DNA of 59,881 nt from an uncultured Oscillospiraceae bacterium (GCA_910587835.1 CAJUNQ010000112.1:1-59881); one strand, 5' to 3'. Positions 40,469 through 49,642 are shown, numbered from the stretch's first letter. A program made the numbers and translations. Notes: generated by a model from the letters alone, not told the origin.

Positions 40469-41416
40469 TTAGATTTGGAATTCGCTGTTTCTGGCCTGCT
40501 GCTCCGGCCTCTCCGCCGCCAGCTGGGGCTTCAGCGGCAGGCTCCGCTGGGCCATGCGCTCATAGGTCTTTTCCATCTGCGCCAACGCTTCCATGTCCAG
40601 CCCCTTCAACGCCGCCTCCATCACTGCCCGGGGCATGTCGGGCTGCACAAGGGCGCTGTATTTCAACACGTTCCTCTCCAACTCCCGCCGGTACTGCCCG
40701 CCCCAGCGGGCCCGCTCCGCCAGCTCCTGAAACCGCCGCCCGATCTCCTTGACCTGACCCTTGGTCAGCAGAACATCCTCCCCAGGGGGGCATTGCAGCA
40801 GCTTCTCTACACTGACGCCCCGAGCGCCGTGGGACTTGACTACCCCCGCCCCCCGCTGGGCGGGCACTGCCACAAAGGAGCACTCGTAGGCATCGGCAGG
40901 GTCCAGCAGCACCCGGTGGGCCAGGCGGCCCCCGTAGGTTTTTCCCTTTTCATGGGCGCAGCGTTCCTTGCCGCAAAGGCCGCACACCGTGCGCTGCACC
41001 GAGCAGCTTACGCTCACCTCCTTCAGGATGCCGCTGTCAATCAGCTCCACAGTCTCCTTGGTCCCCTCTGTCCGGGGCAGATAAGCCCGGGCGGTCAGCC
41101 TGACAAGAGGCTCCCCCGCCTGGGTGGCCTCGCCCTGTACCTGTTCCAGCTCCGTGTGGTAGATGCGCGCCGTCTGGTTGACGCTTTTGCGCTCGTGGTC
41201 CAGAATACAGGTCTTGCCCAAAAACAGCCCCCGGAGCTTTTCCAGGCTCTCCACCGCGAACCGCTCAAAGTCCCGGTCGATCTCATTGTCGCACAGCACC
41301 AGGGCGAAGGTGTACACCTCCTCTGGCAGATAGGCCCTGCGGGTGTAGCGGTTGACCTCCGCCATCTCCTCCGGCCCCGGCGTTCCCGCCGACTTGATCA
41401 CTGTACCTTCCTTCAC
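40469..41416 (-). CDS. phage prohead protease/XkdF-like protein
   Basis: A 315-residue protein with an N-terminal prohead-protease-like domain: DHERKSVNQTARIYHTELE (possible catalytic His), LIDSGILKEVSVSCSVQR (possible catalytic Ser) and a CxxC..C site (VCGLCGKERCAH). The C-terminal helical part (RRFQELAERARWGGQYRRELERNVLKYSALV) resembles a scaffold. The GTG start has AAGGAA upstream. It lies between portal and capsid, the normal place. Confidence 0.78.
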   Translation of the reverse strand: MKEGTVIKSAGTPGPEEMAEVNRYTRRAYLPEEVYTFALVLCDNEIDRDFERFAVESLEKLRGLFLGKTCILDHERKSVNQTARIYHTELEQVQGEATQAGEPLVRLTARAYLPRTEGTKETVELIDSGILKEVSVSCSVQRTVCGLCGKERCAHEKGKTYGGRLAHRVLLDPADAYECSFVAVPAQRGAGVVKSHGARGVSVEKLLQCPPGEDVLLTKGQVKEIGRRFQELAERARWGGQYRRELERNVLKYSALVQPDMPRAVMEAALKGLDMEALAQMEKTYERMAQRSLPLKPQLAAERPEQQARNSEFQI

Positions 41417-41632
41417 AGCTCCACTTCCTTTCGTTCATTGGGTTGACTTCCGCCGCTCTGTCCTCCATTCAGGTCCTTTTTTCTGTGGGCTCAGGCAAAA
41501 GCGCGGTTGACCAGCAGGAGCTCCCTCACACGGCGTTGCGCGCGGGCCCTGCTCCCCCGTAAGGCCCGTGCGCCCTCCCCACCCGCCCCCCTGCCATACT
41601 GCTCCCCTCCCTTCCTCCTCCGGGCCGCTGCT

Positions 41633-42742
41633 CTACTCCCCCTCTGTCCGGTCCAGCTCCGTGTCCAGCCTTCTGGCCCGGGCGGCGGTATACAGGGCGT
41701 TGGCGTGGTCCACCTCGTCCTGCATGGTGATCTCCTCCCACTCCATGCTGCACTCCGGGGCATAGCCCTCCAGGGCCAGCCAGGTGCGGCAAATCTTCTG
41801 CGCCACCGGCGTCAGAATCCGCCGGTAGGCTTCCAGCTCGCTGGTGAGCACATCCGCCTGCTGGCTGGACATGCGCTCGGTGGAGGACCAGGACAGGCCC
41901 AGCAGAAAGGGCGGCAGCCCCAGCTTGGCCACAATCTGCTCCAGCATCTGCCGCACCGGCACCTCGCTCTCCAGAATCTGGTGGTCCGCCCCAATGGCCT
42001 GGATGGAGATGTCCCCAATCGCTACAAAATCCCTGGGGGCATGGCTGGACATGACCTTCTTCCACTCCTCAGCCACCTGTCTGGCCCGGCCGGCGGCGCT
42101 GCCCATGCCCCCCTCCGGGCGGCAGGTCACCGCAAAGCGCACATTGCCCATTCTCTCCCAGTTCACCCCAATGGTCTGGTAAATTTGCAGCAGCACCCCG
42201 CTCACAAAGGGCAGGCCCCGCAAAAGCGAGGTCCCCCAGGGAGACCCTGCCGCCGGGTTCAACGCCGAAACCAGCAGCAGCTCCGGGTAAGGGCAGGCCC
42301 GCCGGCCCCCGGCCTCTACCACAGAAACCTTTACCCCCAGCGCCCCGTCCGGTTCCAGGTCCAGGTCCCGCAGTCCCGCATTGTAAAGTGCCGCCAGCCG
42401 GCCCCCGGACACCACCATCTCCCCCACGGCGTTGCCGTAGGTGATCAGCTCCTCCAAGTAAATGCCCAAAAACTCGTGGACGCCCGCCCCGGCGGCGTTT
42501 ACCTGCACCCCGGCCAGAAACTCCCTCAGCCTGGCCTGGGCCTCCGGGTCGGGACAGGACACGGTAAAGCTGCCGATCAGCCGCCGCAGCTTATAGATGG
42601 CCGCGTCGATAATGGGCACCCTCTCCCGCAGCGCCCGGTACAGCTCCCGCTCCCCTGCGTTCACAGGCAGTCCGCCCAGGCCGGCGGGCCGGGTCTGCAC
42701 GCTTACCGCCCCTGTCTCCCGCTTCTTCCGAAACCCCAGCAT
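41633..42742 (-). CDS. phage portal protein (XkdE-like)
   Basis: A 369-residue portal-type protein. Features: IIDAAIYKLRRLIGSFTV, EELITYGNAVGEMVVSGGRLAALYN, the central GTSLLRGLPFVSGVLLQIYQTIG and QILESEVPVRQMLEQIVAKLGLPPFLLGLSWSSTERMSSQQADVLT. It is the first gene of the cluster; no terminase lies upstream. AAGGAGAG precedes the ATG. About 200 bases separate it from the protease gene, with no supported gene between them. Confidence 0.88.
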   Translation of the reverse strand: MLGFRKKRETGAVSVQTRPAGLGGLPVNAGERELYRALRERVPIIDAAIYKLRRLIGSFTVSCPDPEAQARLREFLAGVQVNAAGAGVHEFLGIYLEELITYGNAVGEMVVSGGRLAALYNAGLRDLDLEPDGALGVKVSVVEAGGRRACPYPELLLVSALNPAAGSPWGTSLLRGLPFVSGVLLQIYQTIGVNWERMGNVRFAVTCRPEGGMGSAAGRARQVAEEWKKVMSSHAPRDFVAIGDISIQAIGADHQILESEVPVRQMLEQIVAKLGLPPFLLGLSWSSTERMSSQQADVLTSELEAYRRILTPVAQKICRTWLALEGYAPECSMEWEEITMQDEVDHANALYTAARARRLDTELDRTEGE

Positions 42743-43081
42743 ATCCCGCTTCTCTCCTTTCCTGTTGACATTTGAGAGCTGTTCCGGGCTCCGGCCCCCT
42801 CCTTTCGTGTCGAACGTTCATTCCCTTAAAAACACCTCTCATATAACCCTCTAAAAACCCAAAAAGTTGCTCTTAAAAACGCAACTTTTTAAGAAAAAAA
42901 ATAAATTTTTTTCAAAAATCCCACCTGGGTCTGTCAAAACCCTTTCTACAATTTAAGATTCCCTTACTTTTCCGCTTCTCCCCTTGCTTTCCTCTGTCCA
43001 TTCATGGTAAGATAGACTCATCAAAAAGAACCCGTGAATTTCAGGCAAAATTTTTCAAACTTCCAAAAGAGGTGCATTCAC
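42743..43081. other. AT-rich spacer between the phage-derived cluster and the TM2 genes
   Basis: Holds no gene. A hairpin AAAAAGTTGC-TCTTAAAAAC-GCAACTTTTT (42861-42890) has A/T tracts on both sides. On the minus strand a TTGACA (42937-42932) may begin a promoter for the cluster, but no good -10 box follows. On the plus strand TTGCTT (42984-42989), 18 bp, TAAGAT (43008-43013) is a plausible promoter for the TM2 genes. Confidence 0.5.
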
Positions 43082-43417
43082 ATGGCAGACTATAACAACG
43101 GGGGCTATCAGCCCCAGGGCCAGCAGCCCATGTACAATCCCCCCCAATATCAGCCCCAGACCGGCATCGATCCCCCTCCCGGCTACATTCAGCGCAGCCG
43201 CGCCGCGGCAGGCGTTCTGGCCATACTGACCGGCGCCTATGGGCTGCACAGCTTTTACCTGGGCAACACCTCCCGGGGACTCATCCAGCTTCTGGTGTCC
43301 TTTCTCACCTGCGGCTTCGGGGCCATCTTTATGATGATCTGGGGCATTCTGGAGGGCGTCAAGATTCTGGACGGCCGCATCAACACCGACGCCAACGGCG
43401 TATTTCTGAAAGACTGA
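43082..43417 (+). CDS. TM2 domain protein
   Basis: A 111-residue membrane protein. A Gln/Pro/Tyr-rich cytosolic head (GGYQPQGQQPMYNPPQYQPQT) precedes the TM2 domain, two membrane helices around LTGAYGLHSFYLGNTSRGLIQLLVSFLTCGFGAIFMMIWGILEGV. GAGGTG lies eight bases upstream. Function of TM2 proteins is unclear. It is paired with a second, similar gene. Confidence 0.9.
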   Translation: MADYNNGGYQPQGQQPMYNPPQYQPQTGIDPPPGYIQRSRAAAGVLAILTGAYGLHSFYLGNTSRGLIQLLVSFLTCGFGAIFMMIWGILEGVKILDGRINTDANGVFLKD

Positions 43418-43433
43418 GAAGGAGGAGCCCATC

Positions 43434-44162
43434 ATGACTGATATGGAAAACAAGGAACAGAACCCCCAGGCCCCCCAGCCGGCTGCGGAGCCCGCTCCCG
43501 CCGGACAGAGCGGCCAGGACCAGCCCGCCGCTCCCCAGCAGCCCGCCGCTGAGCAGGCCGCGCCCCAGCCCGACCCGGAGCAAGCCCCGGCCGAACAGCC
43601 GGCGCAGGAGCAGCCTGCCTGGCAGAAGCCCGTTCCCCAGCTCACTCTGGAGCCGGACCCGGTGGTCCCGTCCATCCAGTTCCCTGAGCCGCCCCGGGCG
43701 CCCGAGCCCCCTGCGCCCACGGCCCAGGCCCAGCAGCCTCAGCCCCAGCCGGTGCAGTATGCTACCTACAATTACAACTTCAACACCCAGCCCGACCCCA
43801 ACCAACAGCCTCAGCCGGGCTACGACCCCAACTATCAGCCCCCCAACTACACCGCCCAGAGCTATCAGCCCCAGCCGGTGCAGCAGCCCAAATACACCAC
43901 GCCTCCTCCGGGGTATCAGCAGAAGAGCCGTTTGGCGGCAGGCCTGCTGGCTTTCCTCTTTGGCTCCCTGGGCATTCACAATTTCTACCTGGGCAACAAC
44001 ACCCGGGGCGTGGTTCAGCTGGTGGTTTCGCTGGCCGGCGGCCTGTTCACCTGCGGCCTGTCCACAGTAGCCGTGGCAATCTGGGGCATGGTAGAGGCGG
44101 TCAGCCTGCTCGCCTCTGCCACCCCCAAGTTTGACGGCAACGGCGTCATCCTAAGAGACTAG
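43434..44162 (+). CDS. TM2 domain protein with long Pro/Gln-rich N-terminus
   Basis: A 242-residue paralogue of the preceding protein. The first ~150 residues are low-complexity Pro/Gln/Ala then NQQPQPGYDPNYQPPNYTAQ. The C-terminal TM2 domain has LLAFLFGSLGIHNFYLGNNTRGVVQLVVSLAGGLFTCG and a final helix. GGAGG precedes the ATG and only 16 bases separate the genes. The disordered tail may bind partner proteins at the membrane. Confidence 0.9.
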   Translation: MTDMENKEQNPQAPQPAAEPAPAGQSGQDQPAAPQQPAAEQAAPQPDPEQAPAEQPAQEQPAWQKPVPQLTLEPDPVVPSIQFPEPPRAPEPPAPTAQAQQPQPQPVQYATYNYNFNTQPDPNQQPQPGYDPNYQPPNYTAQSYQPQPVQQPKYTTPPPGYQQKSRLAAGLLAFLFGSLGIHNFYLGNNTRGVVQLVVSLAGGLFTCGLSTVAVAIWGMVEAVSLLASATPKFDGNGVILRD

Positions 44163-44171
44163 CCCCACCCC

Positions 44172-44210
44172 AAAAACGCCTGCGAGCCCCCCTCTCCAGG
44201 CGTTTTTTTT
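44172..44210 (+). terminator. terminator of the TM2 gene pair
   Basis: AAAAACGCCTG pairs with CAGGCG followed by T8, ten bases after the stop codon. Confidence 0.88.
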
Positions 44211-44218
44211 AATCCGCC

Positions 44219-44480
44219 TTTTTGGCCCTGCTGGGAGCAAGGTCCTACCACGATGCTTTTAGGTTGCCCGCCTTTTGGCCCTGCTGGGAGCAAGGTCCTA
44301 CCACGATGCTTTTAGGTTGCCCGCCTTTTGGCCCTGCTGGGAGCAAGACCTTACCACGATGCTTTTAGGTTGCCCGCCTTTTGGCCCTGCTGGGAGCAAG
44401 ACCTTACCACGATGCTATTAGGTTGCCCGCCTTTTGGCCCTGCTGGGAGCAAGCCCCTACCACGATGCTGATAGGTTGGC
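44219..44480 (+). repeat. five tandem copies of a 53 bp repeat (family R1)
   Basis: Copies begin at 44224, 44277, 44330, 44383 and 44436. The core is GGCCCTGCTGGGAGCAAG then CCTACCACGATGCTTTTAGG and TTGCCCGCCTTTT. The same core in the opposite direction is found at 52795-53075. It encodes nothing. Confidence 0.92.
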
Positions 44481-44979
44481 CCCTTTGGGAGGGGGGGTGA
44501 GGGGGCAACCCCACGGGGAAGAAAGGGACTTTATAGATGGTTTGGACGGCATGGGGCTTGCCTCCGGCGGTTGACTTTGATGGAGTTGCAGAACGGTTTC
44601 TTATTTGTAATAATCCCCCAGGGACTGGCAAACCGTACTGGCACGGAATGGGGCGGCCGCCCCCTCCCTGCCGGGTCGGACCCTCAGCCGTTAGCTCAAA
44701 CTCACATTAAAACTCTAGCGGCCGCCTACCGACAGGCTGGGAATATAAACTCTGTTCTTTGCCTCTATGTCAGTCCGACGGCGCTAATGGGTTGGTGCCG
44801 CCAGCTCGGCGTCCTGTGATTGGAGGGCCGTGTCACGTTGACAGAAGTCGGTGCTAACGCTAAGCCAAATGATAGTGATTAGAGTAGTAAATAGAGGCTA
44901 CAGGCTCAGATGTTTGCCCTCAGCAGTTCGGCGGTGCTTATAGCTTGCAAACGCAGTGCCTTGTGAATTGGGGGCCCGC
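44481..44979. other. intergenic region without recognised gene
   Basis: Short open frames lack family features. The right half (from ~44830) contains degraded pieces of the R2 repeat that follows (GTGAATTGGGGGCC..CGTGCTGCC). Nothing else is supported. Confidence 0.5.
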
Positions 44980-45551
44980 ATCGTGCTGCCGGGAATTGGG
45001 GGCAATACTATACTAATTGATAACGAGAAAGTAACTAGCCGCGACCAGTGGCCTAGCTGTTCGCTCTCAGTCCCCCCGCGAATTGGGTGCACCGTCACGC
45101 TGCCGGGAATTGGGGCAATACTATACTAAATGATAACGAGAAAGCAACAAGCCGCGACCAGTGGCCTAGCTGTTCGCTCTCAGTACCCTGTGAATCGGGT
45201 GCACCGTCACGCTGCCGGGAATTGGGGGCGATGCTATTGGATGATAACGAGAAAGCAACAAGCCGCGACCAGTGGCCTAGCTGTTCGCTCTCAGTCTCCC
45301 CGCGAATCGGGTGCACCGTCACGCTGCCGGGAATTGGGGGCGATGCTATGCTGGATGATAACGAGAAAGCAACAAGCCGCGACCAATGGCCTAGCTGTTC
45401 GCTCTCAGCCCCTGTGAATCGGGTGCAGCGTCACGCTGCCGGGAATTGAGGGCGATGCTATGCTGGATGATAACGAGAAAGCAACAAGCCGCGACCACTA
45501 GCCTAGCTGTTCGCTCTCAGTCCCCCCGCGAATCGGGTCCAGCGTCACGCT
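44980..45551 (+). repeat. about five tandem copies of a ~113 bp repeat (family R2)
   Basis: Each copy runs GGGAATTGGGGGC, then GATAACGAGAAAGCAACAAG, CCGCGACCAGTGGCCTAGC, TGTTCGCTCTCAG and GCGAATCGGGTGCACCGTCACGCT. Copies start near 44993, 45107, 45220, 45332 and 45443. Inverted relatives lie at 52314-52680. The last copy ends with GGGTCCAGCGTCACGCTGG, a CCAGCGT/ACGCTGG palindrome. Confidence 0.9.
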
Positions 45552-45558
45552 GGGGGGG

Positions 45559-45587
45559 TTTACAAATGAGGGAAAAGGTGGTAAAAT
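45559..45587 (+). promoter_or_regulatory. promoter upstream of the small membrane protein and metG
   Basis: TTTACA at 45559-45564, 17 bp, TAAAAT at 45582-45587, directly after the R2 array and about 40 bases before the small open frame. Confidence 0.75.
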
Positions 45588-45628
45588 AGTGTGAATTGTA
45601 GATTGGTATGGGATTTTGGGAGGATGTT

Positions 45629-45733
45629 ATGCGAGATTCTGACCGTAAACGGAAGCTGTTCGTCCGCATTGTGGCCGGACTGCTGGCCCTGCTTATGATG
45701 GGTGCGGTTTTTTCCGCGCTGTTTGTCCGCTGA
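45629..45733 (+). CDS. 34-residue single-pass membrane protein (possibly Prli42/DUF4044-like)
   Basis: A short open frame encodes a basic head (MRDSDRKRKLFVR) and one membrane helix (IVAGLLALLMMGAVFSALFVR). GGGAGG precedes the ATG and a good promoter lies upstream. Size and shape fit the small membrane proteins of the Prli42/DUF4044 type that anchor the stressosome in Firmicutes, but identity at this length is weak. It is 144 bases before metG and may share its transcript. Confidence 0.6.
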   Translation: MRDSDRKRKLFVRIVAGLLALLMMGAVFSALFVR

Positions 45734-45877
45734 CAAGGTTTTTTTGAAGGAGGAGACGGGCTTGACGCAGATTTTGGCAATGATAAGGGCAAACCGCTTT
45801 TCCAGGCGAATGCCCCCGCGCTGGTAAAGGGCAGAACCAACCAGACCAAAAACATTACCCTATCACGGAGGAACACT

Positions 45878-47857
45878 ATGGAACCCAAAGGAAGCTACTA
45901 TATCACCACCGCGATCGCATACACCTCGGGCAAGCCCCACATCGGCAATGTGGCCGACCCGGTGGTGGCCGACGCCATTGCCCGCTTTAAGCGGATGCAG
46001 GGCTATGACGTGTACTTTCAGACAGGCACGGACGAGCACGGCAAGAAAAACGAACAGAAGGCCCAGGCCCAGGGCATCAGCCCGAAGGAGTTCGTGGACG
46101 GCACCGCCGCCGTTGTCAAGGGCCAGTTCGACCTGATGAACCTCTCTTACGACCACTTCATCCGCACCACCGACGAGTACCATGTGAAGGAGGTGCAGAG
46201 GATTTTCAAAAAGCTCTACGACCAGGGGGACATCTATAAGAGCGCCTACGAGGGCCTTTACTGCGACGAGTGCGAGTCCTTTCTCACCGAGAGCCAGCTG
46301 GCGGACGGCAAGTGCCCCGACTGCGGCCGGGAGCCCCGCAAGGAGAAGGAGGAGGCCTACTTCTTCAAAATGAGCAACTACGCCCAGCGGCTGATCGACC
46401 ACATCAACGCCCACCCCGACTTCATTCAGCCTGTCTCCCGGCGCAACGAGATGATGAACAACTTCCTTCTCCCCGGCCTGCAGGACCTGTGCGTCACCCG
46501 CACCTCCATCAAATGGGGGGTGCCGGTGGACTTTGACCCCCAGCATGTGATTTATGTGTGGCTGGACGCTTTGACCAACTATATCACCGGCATCGGCTAC
46601 CACTGCGACGGGGAGCATGGGCCTCTCTTTGAACGGTACTGGCCCGCGGCCCTGCATGTCATTGGCAAGGACATCACCCGCTTCCACACCATCTACTGGC
46701 CGATCTTCCTGATGGCCCTGGGGCTGCCTCTGCCCAAGCAGGTGTTCGGCCACCCCTGGTTTATGATGGACGGCGGCAAGATGAGCAAGTCGGCGGGCAA
46801 TGTGCTTTATGCCGACGATATGGTGGACGTGTTCGATGTGGACGCTGTGCGGTACTATGTGCTGCGGGAGCTCCCCTTTGACACGGACGGCGACGTTACC
46901 TGGGAGAGCGTGAACGAGCGCACCAACAGCGACCTGGCCAATGTGCTGGGCAACCTGGTGAACCGCACCGTCTCCATGGTCAACAAATATTTTGAGGGGA
47001 ATGTGGAGGACTGCCGGGTGGAGGAGGACTGCGACCAGGACCTGCGGGACGTGGTTACCGCCTGCCGGGACAAGGCTGCGGCCAGAATGGACCAGCTGCA
47101 CACTGCCGGAGCCCTGACCGAAATTTTCAACCTGTTCAAGCGGTGCAACAAGTATATTGACGAAACCGCCCCCTGGAAGCTGGCAAAGGACACCTTCAAG
47201 TACGCCCGGCTCTCTACGGTGCTGTACAATCTGGTGGACTCCATCTGCACCGGCGCCACGCTGCTGTTCCCCTTTATGCCTGACACCGCGGTCTCCATTC
47301 TCCAGCAGCTGGGCACGGTCCCCCTGCCCTGGGAGCAGCTGGACAAGCCCCGCAACTATCCCACCAAGGGCGGCAAGGTGACCGCTGTGCCGGAGATTCT
47401 GTTCCAGCGCCAGGAGATCGACCAGGTCTATGCCCGGCTGGAGGAAAAATATGCCCTGGAAAAAGCTGCGGCCTCCGCCCCGGAGCCGGACATGGAGAGC
47501 CGGGTGCAGCTGGGCCGGCAGCTGCAGGAGACCCTGAAAATCGGCATTGAGGACTTTGCTCAGGTTGACCTGCGGGTGGCCAAGGTGGTGGAGTGCCAGC
47601 CGGTGAAGCGGGCCAAAAAGCTGCTGCGCCTCAGCCTGGACGACGGCACCGCCAACCTGCGCACCGTGGCCTCTGGCATTGCCCAGTGGTATAAGCCCGA
47701 GGACCTGGTGGGGCACAATGTTATTCTGGTCTCTAACCTGCGCCCCGCCGTGCTGTGCGGGGTGGAGAGCCAGGGCATGATTCTGGCGGCGGACGCCGGC
47801 GAGGGCGTGAAGGTCATTTTTGCCGACGGTATTCCGGCCGGCTCCAAGGTCCGATAA
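45878..47857 (+). CDS. metG: methionyl-tRNA synthetase
   Basis: A 659-residue class I synthetase charging tRNA-Met. The HIGH-type motif is YTSGKPHIGN; a zinc knuckle is YCDECESFLTESQLADGKCPDCG; the second signature is GKMSKSAGN. A helical anticodon-binding domain follows. The C-terminal ~110 residues are a tRNA-binding OB domain (EDFAQVDLRVAKVVECQPVKRAKKLLRLSLDDG), which dimerises these enzymes. The length is normal. Downstream tatD follows in the usual order. Confidence 0.98.
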   Translation: MEPKGSYYITTAIAYTSGKPHIGNVADPVVADAIARFKRMQGYDVYFQTGTDEHGKKNEQKAQAQGISPKEFVDGTAAVVKGQFDLMNLSYDHFIRTTDEYHVKEVQRIFKKLYDQGDIYKSAYEGLYCDECESFLTESQLADGKCPDCGREPRKEKEEAYFFKMSNYAQRLIDHINAHPDFIQPVSRRNEMMNNFLLPGLQDLCVTRTSIKWGVPVDFDPQHVIYVWLDALTNYITGIGYHCDGEHGPLFERYWPAALHVIGKDITRFHTIYWPIFLMALGLPLPKQVFGHPWFMMDGGKMSKSAGNVLYADDMVDVFDVDAVRYYVLRELPFDTDGDVTWESVNERTNSDLANVLGNLVNRTVSMVNKYFEGNVEDCRVEEDCDQDLRDVVTACRDKAAARMDQLHTAGALTEIFNLFKRCNKYIDETAPWKLAKDTFKYARLSTVLYNLVDSICTGATLLFPFMPDTAVSILQQLGTVPLPWEQLDKPRNYPTKGGKVTAVPEILFQRQEIDQVYARLEEKYALEKAAASAPEPDMESRVQLGRQLQETLKIGIEDFAQVDLRVAKVVECQPVKRAKKLLRLSLDDGTANLRTVASGIAQWYKPEDLVGHNVILVSNLRPAVLCGVESQGMILAADAGEGVKVIFADGIPAGSKVR

Positions 47858-47936
47858 CAGATTACAGCGATAGGTTCCGGCCATGGCCCCGCAGGCGGCT
47901 CATGAAGCCATGGAATATGGAAAGGGGGCGGACGGT

Positions 47937-48761
47937 ATGCCCGCAGAACGTCCTTATGAAATTTATGATTCTCATGCCCACTATGACGACGCGGCCTTTA
48001 ATGAAGACCGGAGCTGGCTTTTGGAGAACACCCTGCCCTTGGGCGGCGTGCGCTGTGTCATTAACATGGGCACCCGCATACGCAGCTGCGCCGCAGCCAT
48101 GGGCATGGCCGACCTGAACCCCTATGTCTTCGCCGCGGTGGGCATTCACCCGGAGGAGATTGACGGGGCCCTGCCCGAAAACTGGGTGGACTGCCTGCGG
48201 GTCTGGCTGGAAGGGGGGGCGGTGGCCGTGGGGGAAATCGGCCTGGACTACCACTGGAAGGACAGCGCCCCCCGGGACCGGCAGATTCAGGTGTTCACCG
48301 CCCAGCTGGAGCTGGCCAATCAGATGGGCTTTCCCGTGTGCGTGCATGACCGGGACGCCCACTCGGACATTATGGAGCTGCTGAAAATGTACCGCCCCCA
48401 GGGGGTGGTGCACTGCTTCTCCGGCAGTGTGGAGATGGCCCGTTCTCTGGTGGACATGGGCATGTATATTGGCATTGGCGGGGCGGTCACCTTTAAAAAC
48501 GCCCGCAGGATTGTGGAGGTGGCCAAGGAGCTCCCTCTGGACCGCCTGCTGCTGGAAACCGACGCCCCCTACATGACCCCGGACCCCCACCGGGGCACCC
48601 GCAACGATTCCACCTATATCCCCCTGGTGGCGGAGAAAATCGCCCAGCTGCGGGGGGAGACCACGGAGAGCATTCTGGAAGCCTCCAACGAAAACATCCG
48701 CCGGCTCTTCCGCCTGGACCAGCATTCCCGGCGTCAGGCGCCGGTGACACACATCTATTGA
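47937..48761 (+). CDS. tatD: TatD family hydrolase
   Basis: A ~274-residue metal-dependent hydrolase/DNase of the amidohydrolase fold. Family metal ligands: DSHAHYDD, GIHPEE, GEIGLDYHW, VHDRDA, HCFSGS and LLETDAPYMTP. The start at 47937 (MPAERPYEIYDSHAHYDD) has GGAAAGGGGG upstream; an earlier ATG at 47883 is possible. It lies between metG and a TatD-linked radical SAM gene, a known clostridial trio. Confidence 0.95.
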   Translation: MPAERPYEIYDSHAHYDDAAFNEDRSWLLENTLPLGGVRCVINMGTRIRSCAAAMGMADLNPYVFAAVGIHPEEIDGALPENWVDCLRVWLEGGAVAVGEIGLDYHWKDSAPRDRQIQVFTAQLELANQMGFPVCVHDRDAHSDIMELLKMYRPQGVVHCFSGSVEMARSLVDMGMYIGIGGAVTFKNARRIVEVAKELPLDRLLLETDAPYMTPDPHRGTRNDSTYIPLVAEKIAQLRGETTESILEASNENIRRLFRLDQHSRRQAPVTHIY

Positions 48762-48802
48762 GAAACGTAGCGCGCGCTTGCCTACGATGGGAGTCTATTG
48801 CT

Positions 48803-49447
48803 ATGGAACATGAGAAGAATGAAAACGGCCTTTTGTACGGGGCCAGCGTAACCTATGAATATGAGGGCAACCTGTATATCAACATGACAAACCAGTGCCC
48901 CAACCGCTGCGACTTCTGCCTGCGGCAGAACAGCTCCGGCAGTCTGTATACCAACAATCTCTGGTATCAGGGGGGCGAGCCCACCCGCGAGGAGATTTGG
49001 GGCCAGCTGCAAAAGCGGGAGCTGAACCGGTACATGGAGATCGTATTCTGCGGCTATGGCGAGCCCGCCTGCCGGTGGGACGACATGATGTGGCTCTGCG
49101 ACAAAATCAAGGCCGACGGCTCCCATTTTATCCGCATCAACACCAACGGCCTGGCCAACCTGCTCACCGGCCGCAGCGCGGCCCTGGAGCTGGACGGCCG
49201 GGTAGACGCGGTTTCTGTCAGCCTGAACGCCAGCACCCCCGAGGGCTACGACCGCCTCTGCCACAGCCGGTTTGGGCTGCAGGCATTGCCGGCTATTCTG
49301 CGCTTTACGGCCACGGCGGTGCTTAATGTGCCCCATGTGCGCATGACCGTGGTGAGCACCATGCCCAAGGCGGAGCAGGAGGCCTGCCGCCAGCTGGCGG
49401 AAAGCGTGGGGGCGGACCTGCATGTGCGGGAATATATCTCTGACTGA
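48803..49447 (+). CDS. TatD-linked radical SAM protein
   Basis: A 214-residue radical SAM protein of the group found next to tatD. The iron-sulphur motif is CPNRCDFC (CxxxCxxC) in NMTNQCPNRCDFCLRQNSSG, followed by FCGYGEPACRWD and INTNGLANLLTGR. Substrate unknown. ATG at 48803 has GGGAG nine bases upstream; a TTG at 48758 overlapping the tatD stop is an alternative. Confidence 0.92.
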   Translation: MEHEKNENGLLYGASVTYEYEGNLYINMTNQCPNRCDFCLRQNSSGSLYTNNLWYQGGEPTREEIWGQLQKRELNRYMEIVFCGYGEPACRWDDMMWLCDKIKADGSHFIRINTNGLANLLTGRSAALELDGRVDAVSVSLNASTPEGYDRLCHSRFGLQALPAILRFTATAVLNVPHVRMTVVSTMPKAEQEACRQLAESVGADLHVREYISD

Positions 49448-49489
49448 GGCGCATGCTAATGGAGGATTCTTCCTGAGAGGAGGGCCTCC

Positions 49490-49642
49490 ATGAGGAATTA
49501 TCTGCGCGCCGCCGCCGCGCTGCTGCTTTCGGCATTGCTGGCCGCCTGCGCCGCTCCTGTGGACGGAGCCGCGGAAAACGCCGGCCTGGGCCAGCCCCGC
49601 CGGGTATGCCGCACGGAAGGCGCGGCCCCCACAAAACCATAA
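49490..49642 (+). CDS. 50-residue putative lipoprotein
   Basis: A short frame with a lipoprotein signal: MRNYLRAAAALLLSALLAAC, the Cys being the predicted lipidation site (LLAAC lipobox), followed by ~30 residues. GAGGAGG precedes the ATG. Such very short lipoproteins are often unannotated. Mature part has no family. A strong terminator follows immediately. Confidence 0.6.
   Translation: MRNYLRAAAALLLSALLAACAAPVDGAAENAGLGQPRRVCRTEGAAPTKP

Noticed and set aside
41417..41632. Possible small gene between portal and protease genes
   Set aside because: Frames are rich in Gly/Arg from GC bias and mostly overlap the portal gene in another frame.
44219..45551. Possible CRISPR arrays
   Set aside because: Whole units repeat without unique spacers, and units are 53 and ~113 bp; no cas genes are nearby.
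45863..47884. 673-codon minus-strand open frame across metG
   Set aside because: It mirrors metG, which has complete synthetase motifs. The opposite frame is low-complexity and unlike any family known to me.
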